Notes: generated by a model from the sequence alone, not told the origin. Positions 1 to 9,282 are shown, counted from the stretch's first letter. The stretch is DNA of 64,000 nt from Haloarcula amylovorans (GCF_004681185.1 NZ_SRIF01000006.1:116179-180178), one strand, 5' to 3'. Program-made: numbers and translations.

Positions 1-287
1 CCGAGGGTCTTGAGGATCGGATCGACGCCGTTAGCAGCGACTACAATGAGGTGCCCATCCCCGACGCGGATCTCGTAACAGCGAGTCTGATACTCCATTA
101 GGAGAATCTGGAGACGAAGAAGGCGCTCATGGAGAAATTCTACGACGCCGTCAACCCGGGAGGAACCTTCATCGCCATCGATCACATCATCGACGACGAA
201 CGCCGGGTAAATACCATGGGCCTGATTTTGGCGCTGCTGAATACAGGGTGCGCATTCAGCAACAGACTTCGATCGGCATTCTCCTAG
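1..287 (+). pseudogene. O-methyltransferase-like fragment (broken)
   Basis: Reading frame 3 encodes the C-terminal part of a SAM-dependent methyltransferase of the acetylserotonin O-methyltransferase type: a DADLVTASLILH-like strand, then helices, then a NPGGTFIAIDHII segment, the usual post-motif region of such enzymes. The frame is broken by TAG at 99-101, directly after the ILH stretch. Its 3' end runs from about base 234 into a TGCTGAAT...ATTCAGCA palindrome, so the last ~18 codons are repeat-derived. The 5' part lies outside the window. Both lesions indicate a dead gene. The family assignment is moderately sure; the substrate is unknown. Confidence 0.6.
234..262. repeat. Palindromic repeat end (TGCTGAAT/ATTCAGCA)
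   Basis: Eight-base inverted repeat TGCTGAAT...ATTCAGCA with an 11-nt centre. It matches the right-hand end of the longer repeat copies at 2638-2890 and 5695-5965. It truncates the methyltransferase remnant. Confidence 0.6.
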
Positions 288-345
288 ACAGGTGCTAACT
301 CTTAACAGGGCTATCCACGAATACCCGATAAGAGAGGGCACTATC

Positions 346-1692
346 GTGACCTTAGCATCCGTTCCAGAGTACGACCCGGGGCAAATCGCTCGTAATACCG
401 GGTTTGCCATCGTCGTTGGGGCGGGAATGGCTGGACTGATGACGGCCCGCGTGCTGGCAGATTCGTTCGAGCGAGTAACGCTCATCGAGAAAGATGCTCT
501 CAGGGACTCCCCCGTGAGCCGGAAAGGTACCCCGCAGGCAAACCACATTCACAATCTCCACGAAGCCGGTCGACAAACCCTCGAAGATTTATTCCCCGGT
601 TTCAGCGAGGAGTTGCTCGCTGCCGGAGGAAACCGAATCGAAATCAACCGTGACTCCCGCGTGTTCATTGAGGAGGATGTGCTGGCCCACGGACCGGCTC
701 AACTACCGATGTATTGTGCCAGTCGGCCGCTCTTCGAACTGGTCACGCGGCGGCGGGTCGACGACATCGAAAACGTCTCGCTCAAGGATAACTGCCAGTT
801 CGTCGATTACCTCGCCGGGGGGACAGCGGATGTCGAGGGAGTAACGATCCGTCAGGACGGGCGCACAGAAGATATCCCTGCGAATCTGGTCGTCGATGCA
901 ACTGGACGGACCTCCCGAACCCCGGACTGGCTGGCAGACCACGACTATCCGATGCCCACAGTCGACAAGGTTCACATTGACGTGGCATACAGCACTGCGT
1001 TCGTCAACCGACCTACGGATGAACAACAAACGTGTGTTGTTCTTCCGAATCCCCCGCGCAAACGCGGCGGTGGCATGTTCCCGGTCGAAAACGGCCGGTG
1101 GATGATGACGCTCTTCGGGGTCCATGGGGAACACGCCCCACCGGAGCCTGAGGGGTTCACTGACTTCGCAGCCAGCTTGCCGATTGCTGATTTCGAGCGC
1201 GTTATCGACGAACACGGGCTGGTGAGTGAAACGATCGAGCAATACCCGTTTCCCTCAAACAGGCGGATCAGGTACGAGGAGATCGACCGCTTTCCCGACG
1301 GGTTGCTCGTGATCGGTGACGGAATCGCCAGTTTCAATCCAATCTACGGTCAAGGGATGTCGGTCGCCGCCCTTGAGGCCATCCAGCTCCATCACACCCT
1401 CGCAGCGGGCAGAAGTGACGATGTAGCCCACCGATTCTTCCAACGAGCCACAACGGTTGTTGACGATGCGTGGATGCTTGCGGTCGGCTCTGATTTCCAA
1501 TTCGAACAGACGACCGGGCCGAAACCCACCGGAACGGATCTAATCAACAGGTATCTCTCGCGGCTGCTCCGGACAGCCCGGACCGACGGGAAGGTCGCCG
1601 ATGCCTTCAATCGGGTTATCATCATGGAGGAGCGGCCGACCTTGTTGTTTCGTCCAGGCATCTTGTGGAGAGTCCTCACGCCGAGTTTCTGA
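346..1692 (+). CDS. FAD-dependent oxidoreductase / monooxygenase
   Basis: Flavoprotein of the FAD-dependent monooxygenase / geranylgeranyl-reductase-like superfamily, about 448 aa. A Rossmann dinucleotide-binding motif (IVVGAGMAGL) lies near residue 24, followed by an acidic residue ending strand 2 (TLIEKD). A VDATGR motif sits in the middle. A late GDG...NPIYGQGMS segment is the second FAD-contacting motif of the family. A GTG at 346 is preferred because it places the Rossmann fold near the N-terminus, as usual; an upstream GTG at 292 in the same frame would add 18 residues next to the repeat. It lies just downstream of a broken methyltransferase, so the two may once have formed one operon. 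The substrate cannot be told. Confidence 0.8.
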   Translation: MTLASVPEYDPGQIARNTGFAIVVGAGMAGLMTARVLADSFERVTLIEKDALRDSPVSRKGTPQANHIHNLHEAGRQTLEDLFPGFSEELLAAGGNRIEINRDSRVFIEEDVLAHGPAQLPMYCASRPLFELVTRRRVDDIENVSLKDNCQFVDYLAGGTADVEGVTIRQDGRTEDIPANLVVDATGRTSRTPDWLADHDYPMPTVDKVHIDVAYSTAFVNRPTDEQQTCVVLPNPPRKRGGGMFPVENGRWMMTLFGVHGEHAPPEPEGFTDFAASLPIADFERVIDEHGLVSETIEQYPFPSNRRIRYEEIDRFPDGLLVIGDGIASFNPIYGQGMSVAALEAIQLHHTLAAGRSDDVAHRFFQRATTVVDDAWMLAVGSDFQFEQTTGPKPTGTDLINRYLSRLLRTARTDGKVADAFNRVIIMEERPTLLFRPGILWRVLTPSF

Positions 1693-1788
1693 ATCACGTG
1701 CTGAAACCGCTCTCTGTATCGGTCACGCTGCTTCTGACAGAGAATGGGCAGTCGATCGAACCCGTGCAAGGTACAGCGCACGTATATA

Positions 1789-2586
1789 TCAAAGTGAGTC
1801 GACGAAATCGCTCAGGACCTGATTGAACCGCTCAGGTTCCTCGATCGTGATACAGTGGCCGCTTTCCTCGAACAATTCAAAGCTGCTGTCCGGGACGACT
1901 TCGGCGACGTACTTTACGGAAGCAACGCTTCGCCACTTCTCGTCCGCCCCGGCGCACACTAACATCGGAACGTCGATATCAGGAAGAACATCCGGTGGTT
2001 CACGCAGAACATCAGCAAAGATCGCAGTCTTGATCGGGGGCGGGGTATGCGATGCCTCGTCGAACATCATCTTTTTGAGTTCCTCAGCCGAAGGATCTTT
2101 GAGTAGTAATTCGTTCTGCCGTTCGGTGAGGCTCAGATGGTCGGTCTGGATATCGACGAAGACACCGCTGAGTTCCTCCAGCCCCATTCGTCCAAATTCG
2201 TAGTCCTCCTGCTGGAATGGGGACGGTTCACTATCGACATTAACCAAACCTCGCACCCGTTCGGTTCCAAACTGATCAACAAACTCCCACGCGACGCCCG
2301 CGCCCATCGACCAGCCGACCATGATGACGTCGTCCAGATCAAGGTGGAGGAGGAATTCGTGTACATCGCTCGCGTATTGGCGGACGGTGTGGCCGTGCTC
2401 TGTTTTCTCTGACCGACCGTGGCCTCTGAAATCGAGGGCGACTGTCCGATATTTATCTGACAGGGCCGTGAGTTGTGGTTCGAAATATCTGAGTCCAGCC
2501 CACGCTCCATGGAGGAAGAGGATCGGTTGCCCCTCTCCGTAGTCCTCATAATAGAGGGCGGCTCCGTTGCATTGGGTCACTGCCAT
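1789..2586 (-). CDS. Alpha/beta hydrolase
   Basis: 265-aa alpha/beta-fold hydrolase. Visible are the oxyanion-hole region LFLHGAWAG, the nucleophile elbow GWSMGAG (Ser near residue 93), an acidic residue in CAGADEKW near residue 213, and the catalytic His in ESGHCI near residue 243. Length and motif order fit small esterases, haloperoxidase-like enzymes and C-C hydrolases. No signal peptide, so probably cytoplasmic. It is convergent with the oxidoreductase gene, about 100 bp away. The substrate is unknown. Confidence 0.85.
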   Translation of the reverse strand: MAVTQCNGAALYYEDYGEGQPILFLHGAWAGLRYFEPQLTALSDKYRTVALDFRGHGRSEKTEHGHTVRQYASDVHEFLLHLDLDDVIMVGWSMGAGVAWEFVDQFGTERVRGLVNVDSEPSPFQQEDYEFGRMGLEELSGVFVDIQTDHLSLTERQNELLLKDPSAEELKKMMFDEASHTPPPIKTAIFADVLREPPDVLPDIDVPMLVCAGADEKWRSVASVKYVAEVVPDSSFELFEESGHCITIEEPERFNQVLSDFVDSL

Positions 2587-2637
2587 AGCTTCATGCTACG
2601 GGTCCTATCTGGATAACCGTTCGCTGCCGAGTAAGGC

Positions 2638-2890
2638 TCTGTATTCAGCATGTCCGTTCTGAGGGAGATGAGGTATGTACGTTTCCGGTCGCTTGGCTAC
2701 TAGCAGTATTCAGGTGTGGTGAGGAGACAGCCAGACAGGGACTCTGCGGGAAACGGCGTTCCTTATTCAGAAACTACTAGTAGATGCACCAATTGCGAGA
2801 ACCGACAGACTGCAGCCGTCTAACTTGACTGAATTTACCAAATGTTGAAGTTATCTGGGGACTGCTGAATACAGCGCGCATATTCAGCAG
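2638..2890. repeat. MITE-like repeat, copy A
   Basis: About 250 bp. The left end carries TATTCAGCA followed by a CGxTTCTGA-type stretch. The right end is a perfect 10-bp inverted repeat CTGCTGAATA/TATTCAGCAG (2862-2890) around a 9-nt loop. Internal shared blocks are CTACTAGCAGT, CGGGAAACGGCGTT and the palindrome CTACTAGTAG. Similar blocks recur at 5695-5965 and 7911-8080. No transposase is visible inside. Confidence 0.6.
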
Positions 2891-5580
2891 TCGGTGAATT
2901 CGACACTGGTGACCTCAAACCGGGCACCACCAAATTGGCTGTCGGTCACATTGATGTTCCACCCATGCGCGTCAGCGATCTCCTGCACGATCTTGAGTCC
3001 GAATCCAGTTCCATCCTCGTTCGTCGAATATCCAGCCTCGAATATTCGTTCACGTTCGTCTTCAGGGGAGCCGGGACCGTCATCGGCGACGTAGAATCCT
3101 CGCTCAGCATCTAATTCCCCGACATCGACGGTTACATCACCCTCGCTGTGCTCGACTGCGTTCCGCAGCAAGTTCTCGAAGAGTTGCTTCAGCCGGCTCT
3201 CGTCAGCGCGGATCGTTCGGTGGATTTCGATGGTAAGTGCCGCGCCGTTCGTTTCGACGTTCTGCCAGCATCCACGAATAATGTCGCCCAAATCGACAGA
3301 TTCCGGCTCGCTAACTCGTTCCCCTTCACGAGCGAGGGCGAGCAAGTCATCGATCAACGAGAGACTTCGCTCAACTGCGTTGGCCGCATCGTCTAGATGG
3401 TCACTCTCGTGCTCCTCCGATGCCAGTTCGAGTCGGCCCTGTGCGACGTTTAGTGGATTCCTCAAATCGTGACTAACAACGCTACTAAACTGCTCTAGCC
3501 GCTCATTCTGCCGGTGCAGCGCATTCTCATGCTGCTTGCGGGCCGTCACATCCCGATAGAGCCAGAGGATTGCGTTCCCGTCCGGGAGCGAGTACGGAAT
3601 ATAGTCGCGCTTGACTATCCGTCCGTCTGCGAGTTCGAACTCTTCATTCTGAACCAGATCGCATTCCTCGACTCGCTGTTCAGTCTTGTATAAGAATTCG
3701 TCAGGGTCCGCGAACAGGTCCTTCACCTCTCGTGCGGTTGCTCTACAGTCGCGTCCAACTAAACCGTCCGCCGAAACGGGGAGATCCAAAACGGCAGACA
3801 GCCTGTCGTTGGCCATGAGTACCTCTCGATTTGCATCCTCGACGAGAACACCCATCGGGAGGTTCTCTACGATTGTCCGCAATACTGTATTCGCTGCTTC
3901 CAGTTCCTGTTGATTCTCCTTCTCGTCTGTGATTTCCGTGATGAATCCCTCCAGCGCCTCAACCTCCCCGTTCTCCGAACCAACTCCCTGACCGCGTTCT
4001 CGAACCCACTTGGTGTCTCCCTGTTTTGTACGGATGCGGTACGTGAGATCGAACGTCGTTCCAGTTTCGAGTGCGTTCTGCACAGCGTTCCAGACATCTT
4101 CGCGGTCGTCCGAGTGGATAATCTCATCGCCGAAGATCGCACCCTTGCTTTCGATTTCCTCCTCCAGATAACCAGTTAATTCCTCGACCTCGCCTCTGAC
4201 GTTTTCCATCGGCCATCCCTGTTCATTCTGACATCGGTAGACCATCCCGGGCAAATTGTCAAGAAGAGTCTCTAACCGCCGTTCACGTTCCTTTCGCTGC
4301 GTGATATCACGCCCGATTCCGATAAGCCCGATTAGGTCGCCGTCTATGTCGGTAAGCCGTGAGCCGGTGAACTCGTACGGAATCCGTTCGCCGTCCGCTG
4401 TCAAAAAACGTGACTCGACGGTTACGCCTCCTGTCGTCAGCGTTTCGTCGATTGCCTCAGCGATCGTTGCTTGCTCGTCACTCGGGAAGAAATCAGTCGC
4501 TTGCATGTCCGCGATTTCGTCATCATCATAGCCGGTGACTTCTGAGAGTTCAGAATTCCATCGCTTGAGAGTCCCATCCGTTCCAACCACGTAAAACGTG
4601 TCGTTGAGTGTGTCCAAAGCCTGGTCAATGAACTCTCGTTGTTCACGAAGATTCGATTGGGTCTCCAGCGAGTAGAACGCGTGCGCAATGTTGTCTCCAA
4701 GCTCAATGAGTAATTCTCTTTCAGCGTCATCGAATGCATAGGAGCGATTTGCGTAGACGACGAGTTCACCGTACAGTGTTTCCTCGTGTTTGAGGGGAAG
4801 AGCGGCGACCGCTCGATATCCGCGCTTTATCGCTTCCTCTCGCCATGGTTCGAACTCCGGGTCGTCGTCGATGTTCTGTGAGATCGCAATACGGCCTTCA
4901 CGGATTGCTGTGCCACCAGGGCCCTGACCAGTGGGCGACTCATCAGCAGTAACCGTGATTGTATCGAGATACCTGTCTTCGATACCGGCTGCTGCCCGTG
5001 GTTCGATTCGTTTCGTGTCGGGATCGACTCCGCCGATCCAGGCGAACAAGTAAGGGTCTGAATCGCTGATGATCTCGCAGATCTCGGCTTCCACATCTGC
5101 TCGGGATTCCGCCCGGACGAGTGCCTGGTTGATCTCGTTGACCAGGTTGCGGATACGATCGAGGTTCGTGGCGCGTTGCTGTGCCCGGTACTGCTCAACA
5201 GCGTTCTGTATACGATTCGTGAGGACGTTGTATTGGGTTGTTCCAGATTCCTTTTGGAGATAGTCGGTAGCTCCAGCCGTGATCGCGTCACTGGCTACCT
5301 CCTCTGACCCCTTTCCAGTATACAAAATAAACGGGAGGCATGGATGGTCCTCCCGGACCGTTTCGAGGAACTCAATCCCATTCTGGCCGGGCATATCATA
5401 ATCGCTGACGATACAACTGTAATCGTTCTCAGTTAATTTTTCCCGGCCCACACTCGGGCTTGTTGCTGTATCTACCTTGATCTCCTTAGCCTCTTGTTCC
5501 AAGAAGTCAGAAACCATCTCGGCGAATCCTGGTTCATCGTCAACGTGAAGGACCGAGATTACTTCAGGGGCTTCACTCAT
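2884..5580 (-). CDS. REC-GAF-PAS-PAS-PAS sensor histidine kinase
   Basis: 898-aa soluble hybrid sensor kinase. Order of domains: N-terminal receiver (VDDE at 13-16, predicted phospho-Asp60 in SDYDMPG, Lys in YLQKES); GAF (~135-300); PAS (~310-430), PAS (~435-565), PAS (~570-680); HisKA with the H-box SHDLRNP near residue 705; HATPase with N-box NLLRNAVEHS and G-boxes DDGPGS and GTGFGL. No transmembrane segments, so it senses a cytoplasmic signal. Receiver-first kinases of this layout are common in haloarchaea. The last three codons and the stop lie inside the right palindrome of the adjacent repeat, so the repeat appears to have fixed the C-terminus. The output partner is not evident nearby. 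Confidence 0.9.
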   Translation of the reverse strand: MSEAPEVISVLHVDDEPGFAEMVSDFLEQEAKEIKVDTATSPSVGREKLTENDYSCIVSDYDMPGQNGIEFLETVREDHPCLPFILYTGKGSEEVASDAITAGATDYLQKESGTTQYNVLTNRIQNAVEQYRAQQRATNLDRIRNLVNEINQALVRAESRADVEAEICEIISDSDPYLFAWIGGVDPDTKRIEPRAAAGIEDRYLDTITVTADESPTGQGPGGTAIREGRIAISQNIDDDPEFEPWREEAIKRGYRAVAALPLKHEETLYGELVVYANRSYAFDDAERELLIELGDNIAHAFYSLETQSNLREQREFIDQALDTLNDTFYVVGTDGTLKRWNSELSEVTGYDDDEIADMQATDFFPSDEQATIAEAIDETLTTGGVTVESRFLTADGERIPYEFTGSRLTDIDGDLIGLIGIGRDITQRKERERRLETLLDNLPGMVYRCQNEQGWPMENVRGEVEELTGYLEEEIESKGAIFGDEIIHSDDREDVWNAVQNALETGTTFDLTYRIRTKQGDTKWVRERGQGVGSENGEVEALEGFITEITDEKENQQELEAANTVLRTIVENLPMGVLVEDANREVLMANDRLSAVLDLPVSADGLVGRDCRATAREVKDLFADPDEFLYKTEQRVEECDLVQNEEFELADGRIVKRDYIPYSLPDGNAILWLYRDVTARKQHENALHRQNERLEQFSSVVSHDLRNPLNVAQGRLELASEEHESDHLDDAANAVERSLSLIDDLLALAREGERVSEPESVDLGDIIRGCWQNVETNGAALTIEIHRTIRADESRLKQLFENLLRNAVEHSEGDVTVDVGELDAERGFYVADDGPGSPEDERERIFEAGYSTNEDGTGFGLKIVQEIADAHGWNINVTDSQFGGARFEVTSVEFTDC

Positions 5581-5694
5581 AGGATCTCATCTGATTGCAA
5601 ATAGTGTACGGTGAATTCATATAATACCGTCGCCCACCTACAGACAGAGAGCAGCAGATAATTCAGCGACAAGGTGAAGAAGAAACGAATTCGC

Positions 5695-5965
5695 CGTGCT
5701 GACAACATCCTCTCTATTCAGCACGCGGTTTCTGACAGCATCACGGAAGATCCCTGGATTCTCATTCCAAGCTAATAGCAGTTTCCGGATGTCATGACTG
5801 CACAACCTGAGAGACACTTTTGGCGGAGCGGCGTTTCACATTCAGGAACTACTAGTAGTCACAACGGTTGCAAAGATCGGCAGATGGCGTCCGACTGATT
5901 GTGTAGAACCCCACTATGTCTGACATGGTTTTGGAGGTCTGCTGAATACAGCGCGCTCATTCACC
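5695..5965. repeat. MITE-like repeat, copy B
   Basis: The most complete copy. The left end CGTGCTGA...TTCAGCACG (5695-5725) is followed by a CGGTTTCTGACAGCA block. Internal GGAACTACTAGTAGT lies near 5845. The right end TGCTGAATACAGCGCGC...ATTCA is at 5938-5965. Both ends carry the TGCTGAA palindrome. It fills the gap between the histidine kinase and the methyltransferase; no ORF is supported inside. Confidence 0.6.
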
Positions 5966-6009
5966 AAGGAACACGGAAAGGACCTCTAACGCCTCCTCGT
6001 GGGCCTTGG

Positions 6010-6807
6010 TCAGGCCCCCTCCGCTGGCTTTTCGGCCACGAAGAGATACTGATTGAAATTGAAAAAGAACTCCCCTTCCTCGGCCCGTTCGTGGAGGTCC
6101 TTGACCCACGCCTCGGCTTCTGCCTCGTCGATACCGCCCTGTTCGGTTACGAACTCCCGGATGGGTGGAATCATCGCCGCAGCGACCGCATCCTCGTTCA
6201 GTTCGGTCTCGAAGTGGACGTACACATCCTGCTCGGTCACCTCGAAGTTCGCCCGCTCCAGTCGTGGCTTGAGCGTCCGTGCGAGCCGCGGATGCGGACA
6301 GTGGGTATCGAACGCCGAGATGATTCGTTCCGAGCGTGCCTCATCGGCGGCGTGGAACGTCATCGTGCTCCAGTCCGAATCGAAGACGACAGCCCGTCCG
6401 CCGGGGCGGAGAGCACGATACAGCTCCCCGAATGCGGCGTCGAGGTCGGGGACGTATTCGTAGACCTGGACTGCTGTGGCCACGTCGAATGCCCCGTCTT
6501 CGAGGGGCAGGTCTGCGGCGTCGCCCTGCTCGAACGTTGCTTGTGGCTGGCCTGCACAGCGCTCGCGGGCGACCGTCAGCATCGGTTCCGCGGTGTCGAT
6601 TCCGTGTACACGACCGGTTTCGCCAACGTCCTCCGCCAACCCTCGTGATTCGAATCCCGGCCCGGTCCCAATTGAAAGGACGTGTTCGCCCGGATCGAGC
6701 GCGAGTGCATTCCGGATCCGTCGGCGTCGTTCGGCCATCGATGCCGTGCGGTAGATCCGTTCCATCTCCGCTACCCACTCTTCGTCGAAGTCGATCCCCT
6801 CACTCAC
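6010..6807 (-). CDS. Class I SAM-dependent methyltransferase
   Basis: 265-aa cytoplasmic methyltransferase of the UbiE/ArsM-like class I fold. Motif I is SIGTGPGFE near residue 47; the acidic residue after strand 2 is in GIDTAEPM; motif II/III is QGDAADLPLEDGAFDVAT; LRPGGRAVVFDSDW is the post-motif region. The order and length fit small-molecule methyltransferases. It sits alone between repeat copies, transcribed away from the SnoaL-like gene region with a gap of ~460 bp. The substrate is unknown. Confidence 0.85.
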   Translation of the reverse strand: MSEGIDFDEEWVAEMERIYRTASMAERRRRIRNALALDPGEHVLSIGTGPGFESRGLAEDVGETGRVHGIDTAEPMLTVARERCAGQPQATFEQGDAADLPLEDGAFDVATAVQVYEYVPDLDAAFGELYRALRPGGRAVVFDSDWSTMTFHAADEARSERIISAFDTHCPHPRLARTLKPRLERANFEVTEQDVYVHFETELNEDAVAAAMIPPIREFVTEQGGIDEAEAEAWVKDLHERAEEGEFFFNFNQYLFVAEKPAEGA

Positions 6808-7266
6808 GACGAATCACGGCAAGGCAGCCTCGTATTGTGTCCGTCCCACTCGTGTCGCTGTTCCCCATGAATGATGTTTGTTAACACTAAGCAAAAAACG
6901 CTCCTACGAAGTGGTTGAACCTATCTTACCGATTTCGATGAATACAGTCTATTGACCGGGTTTAATTGCCGAGTAGCACGTGTGAGTCGGCCAGTCGTCA
7001 TTGAAGCAGATACGAAATTGATAATTAAGAGGATGTCAACCAGAAGCCACATTGGGATCGTTCCGCAACGGCTGTCGGTGAACCGCCTACTAGGTAGGAC
7101 TGCCGACGTACCGCTGTCGGTTCTACCAGATTCGTTGATGTTCAAGGGTTCGTGCTAAATACAGGGCGCGAAAGCACCACTCACTTGGTCAATGGGTGGT
7201 CTGGCCGTTGTAGACGGCCCCTCGGTTGTATCCTTCATCTAAACGGAACTCGGGGTGAGGGGGCGC
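6808..7266. other. Intergenic region with a repeat-end fragment
   Basis: No supported gene. It contains a decayed right-end copy of the TGCTGAATACAG repeat at 7151-7177, where GTGCT pairs with AGCAC around an ACAGGGCGCG centre. Confidence 0.5.
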
Positions 7267-7809
7267 TCACCCTGAGCGGATGTTCCGCACCAGTGCCCGG
7301 CCGAAGGTAACCGGATGCAAAAGCGGCGTCAGGACTTGCCCCATACCCTCCTCGGGGTCGTGGAAGACGCCCAACTGTCGGGCGAGCCCCGCACGGTCGT
7401 AGTAGACGCGCTCGCCGGCGAGTTTACCCTGGTCGTCGAAGGAGAACACTGAGCACGCATCAAATTCGACCTCCCGGCCGGTCCCCGGGAGCCCACGCAA
7501 ATTCCCCTCGTGGGTCCCGCTCTGTGTGGTCTCCAGAATCACGTGATCGTCGGTCACGTGACGCTGGTGAATCTCGATGTGGAAGTCGGGGAGTGCCTGG
7601 AGCAACTCATCGTAGTAGGCACGGACGCTGTCGCGGCCATCGTGGTGCTCGCCGACCGGTTCGTTATCGTACCACGCTCCCTCCCCGAACGTCGCCATGA
7701 TCCCGTCGAGATCGTGTTGATTCTCCTGTCGGACGTGTTCTTCGACGATCGCCAGGCGCTCCTCACGCGGTGCTGGTGTCTCCTCTGCCCCCGAATCGTT
7801 CGCGGCCAT
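7267..7809 (-). CDS. SnoaL/NTF2-like ester cyclase family protein
   Basis: 180-aa protein with an NTF2/SnoaL-like fold. It has an N-terminal helix (EEHVRQENQHDLDGIMATF), a HDGRDSVRAYYDELLQALPDFHIEI segment and the beta-strand series ending FDDQGKLAGERVYYD, all typical of the polyketide-cyclase-like 'ester cyclase' group. Such proteins bind or rearrange small hydrophobic molecules, but many have no known function. It lies between two repeat copies and is not in an obvious operon. Confidence 0.75.
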   Translation of the reverse strand: MAANDSGAEETPAPREERLAIVEEHVRQENQHDLDGIMATFGEGAWYDNEPVGEHHDGRDSVRAYYDELLQALPDFHIEIHQRHVTDDHVILETTQSGTHEGNLRGLPGTGREVEFDACSVFSFDDQGKLAGERVYYDRAGLARQLGVFHDPEEGMGQVLTPLLHPVTFGRALVRNIRSG

Positions 7810-7910
7810 AATCCTTCACGTTCGATAATGATTATTTGGAGGGGCATAGTAGTGCGGGAAGATGACGATGAACTAGACTCGGTCACTGCCGGAAAAGCAC
7901 ATCTGATATA

Positions 7911-8080
7911 CTGCTGAATCTACCCTCTCTATTCAGCACGCTGTTTCTGACGGCATTCAGGCAAATTCCGGGATTTCCACCATGAACTACTAGCAGTTCT
8001 CAGGTGTTGTGGCCGCACAGCTGGACAGAGACTTGTCGGGAAACGGCGTTCGTCACACCCGTTGTGAACAGCGAATCGGG
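7911..8080. repeat. MITE-like repeat, copy C (right end missing)
   Basis: Left palindrome TGCTGAAT...ATTCAGCA (7912-7938), then CGCTGTTTCTGACGGCAT, AACTACTAGCAGT and GGGAAACGGCGTTCGTCAC. These blocks match copies A and B. Similarity fades after about 8080. Nothing else is supported up to 8253. Confidence 0.55.
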
Positions 8081-8253
8081 ACTGGTCGCTCCGTTCGTGT
8101 TACAAATACTCACTACACTCCTGCAAAGAAAGGGCCGCTCCCGAGTTCTGCAGCTAGCAGACAGCCACGTCAGCGGGGGCAGGGCACGTGCCACCGCGTT
8201 CCTCAAGGTTGGTTCCGTGTCGATTCTCTCCTCAGACCGTGTTCGTCACAGGG

Positions 8254-9141
8254 TTACCCCGAATACTCCACCACAACGGGTGTGACGCCACCAGTCGTCG
8301 CTTTTCGGTCGCTGTCCTCCAGCAAATCTAAGCCGACATAGCGTTGCTCGACCAATCCTTCGGCAGTCTCCATATCCATCGCCAGCAACTCCGTCTGTGT
8401 CTGGTCCCGCCCGACCTGCCGGGTCTTCGCACCGAGATCATCGCCGCCTAACTCCTGCATTTTCTCCCAGACACGCTTGACCGTCTGTCGATGCGGCTCT
8501 TTCCCAAGTTCGGCGGTCAAAGCAGTCTCTACATCGTCCTTCGTGAAGAAGACGCCACTCCCGTCAGTCCGTTCCGTAGCGAACTCTGGCCATCGCTTGG
8601 CGACACTAATCGCCCGGTAGGTGTTCTGACGGTTCGACCGCTCGACGAACATGGTCTTGACCTTCGCTTGACGGCAGTTTGCGAAGAAATCCAGCGGCGA
8701 CGAACTGGGTTCGATGCCTTCGGGCAGGGTTTCGGCGTCTTCCTGCTGATTAGGGTCAGCCTCTAATTGCTGCGCCTTGGCGATGGCGCTCTTGGCGATC
8801 TCGTGGGTTTCTTCCTGTTGTTCCTCAACGTCGTCGAGGCGACTCTCGGCTTCGGCCGATTTGCCCACAGCGGTCGTCGCGACGTCATGGGTTTGTTCCT
8901 GCTTGGCTTCGAGTTCGTCGACGCGATCTTGGAGCTGGTCGATGGTCGCAACCAGTCCTTCGAGAACACTCGAAACGGGGGGTGGGGTTTCGTCTTCGAG
9001 CTGGCCCACCAGTTCCTGCAGGGCCTCAGTATCCGGCGCGTCGTCATCGTCGCTGATGTCCATCTCGAGCTGGGCGGCCAGCTGGTCGTCGGTAGCTGTA
9101 CTGTCCGATCCACTGTCGTCGGCGTCGGTGTTGCGTGGCAT
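8254..9141 (-). CDS. Coiled-coil / winged-helix plasmid- or virus-type protein
   Basis: 295 aa when started at the ATG at 9141 (MPRNTDADD). The frame stays open upstream, but that extension is basic, low-complexity and overlaps a tRNA-like hairpin, so it is not used. The N-terminal 80 residues are very acidic. Residues ~65-140 form heptad coiled coils (IDQLQDRVDELEAKQEQ; SRLDDVEEQQEETHEIAKSAI). The C-terminal ~150 residues contain a probable winged-helix domain (YRAISVAKRWPEF, FTKDDVETALTAEL, RQTVKRVWEKMQEL). Proteins of this build occur on haloarchaeal plasmids and proviruses; a DNA-binding partition or replication role is only an inference. Confidence 0.7.
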   Translation of the reverse strand: MPRNTDADDSGSDSTATDDQLAAQLEMDISDDDDAPDTEALQELVGQLEDETPPPVSSVLEGLVATIDQLQDRVDELEAKQEQTHDVATTAVGKSAEAESRLDDVEEQQEETHEIAKSAIAKAQQLEADPNQQEDAETLPEGIEPSSSPLDFFANCRQAKVKTMFVERSNRQNTYRAISVAKRWPEFATERTDGSGVFFTKDDVETALTAELGKEPHRQTVKRVWEKMQELGGDDLGAKTRQVGRDQTQTELLAMDMETAEGLVEQRYVGLDLLEDSDRKATTGGVTPVVVEYSG

Positions 9142-9153
9142 ACTGACCACAAG

Positions 9154-9197
9154 GCCCGTTCCGGAATCGAACCGGAATGACCGACCACGGGACGGGC
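9154..9197 (-). other. tRNA T-arm/acceptor-like hairpin
   Basis: On the minus strand the 15-mer CCGGTTCGATTCCGG (9161-9175) has the form of a tRNA T-arm. It is followed by AACGGGC, which pairs over six bases with GCCCGT upstream (9192-9197 with 9154-9159). There is no room for D- and anticodon arms, so it is not a tRNA. It could be the 3' fragment of a tRNA left by integration, or a chance or regulatory hairpin just upstream of the 9141 start. Confidence 0.3.
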
Positions 9198-9282
9198 TAT
9201 AATCGAGTGGTGGGCAGCAGGCGCTGGCCGCTCTGGACGATGCAGTGGACACGGGCGAACGCGCCATCGGGCGCGCGGCGTC

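Noticed and set aside
8254..9267. Longer version of the coiled-coil protein starting at 9267
   Set aside because: The extra 42 residues are basic and of low complexity, unlike the acidic protein, and overlap the tRNA-like hairpin; the ATG at 9141 is better.
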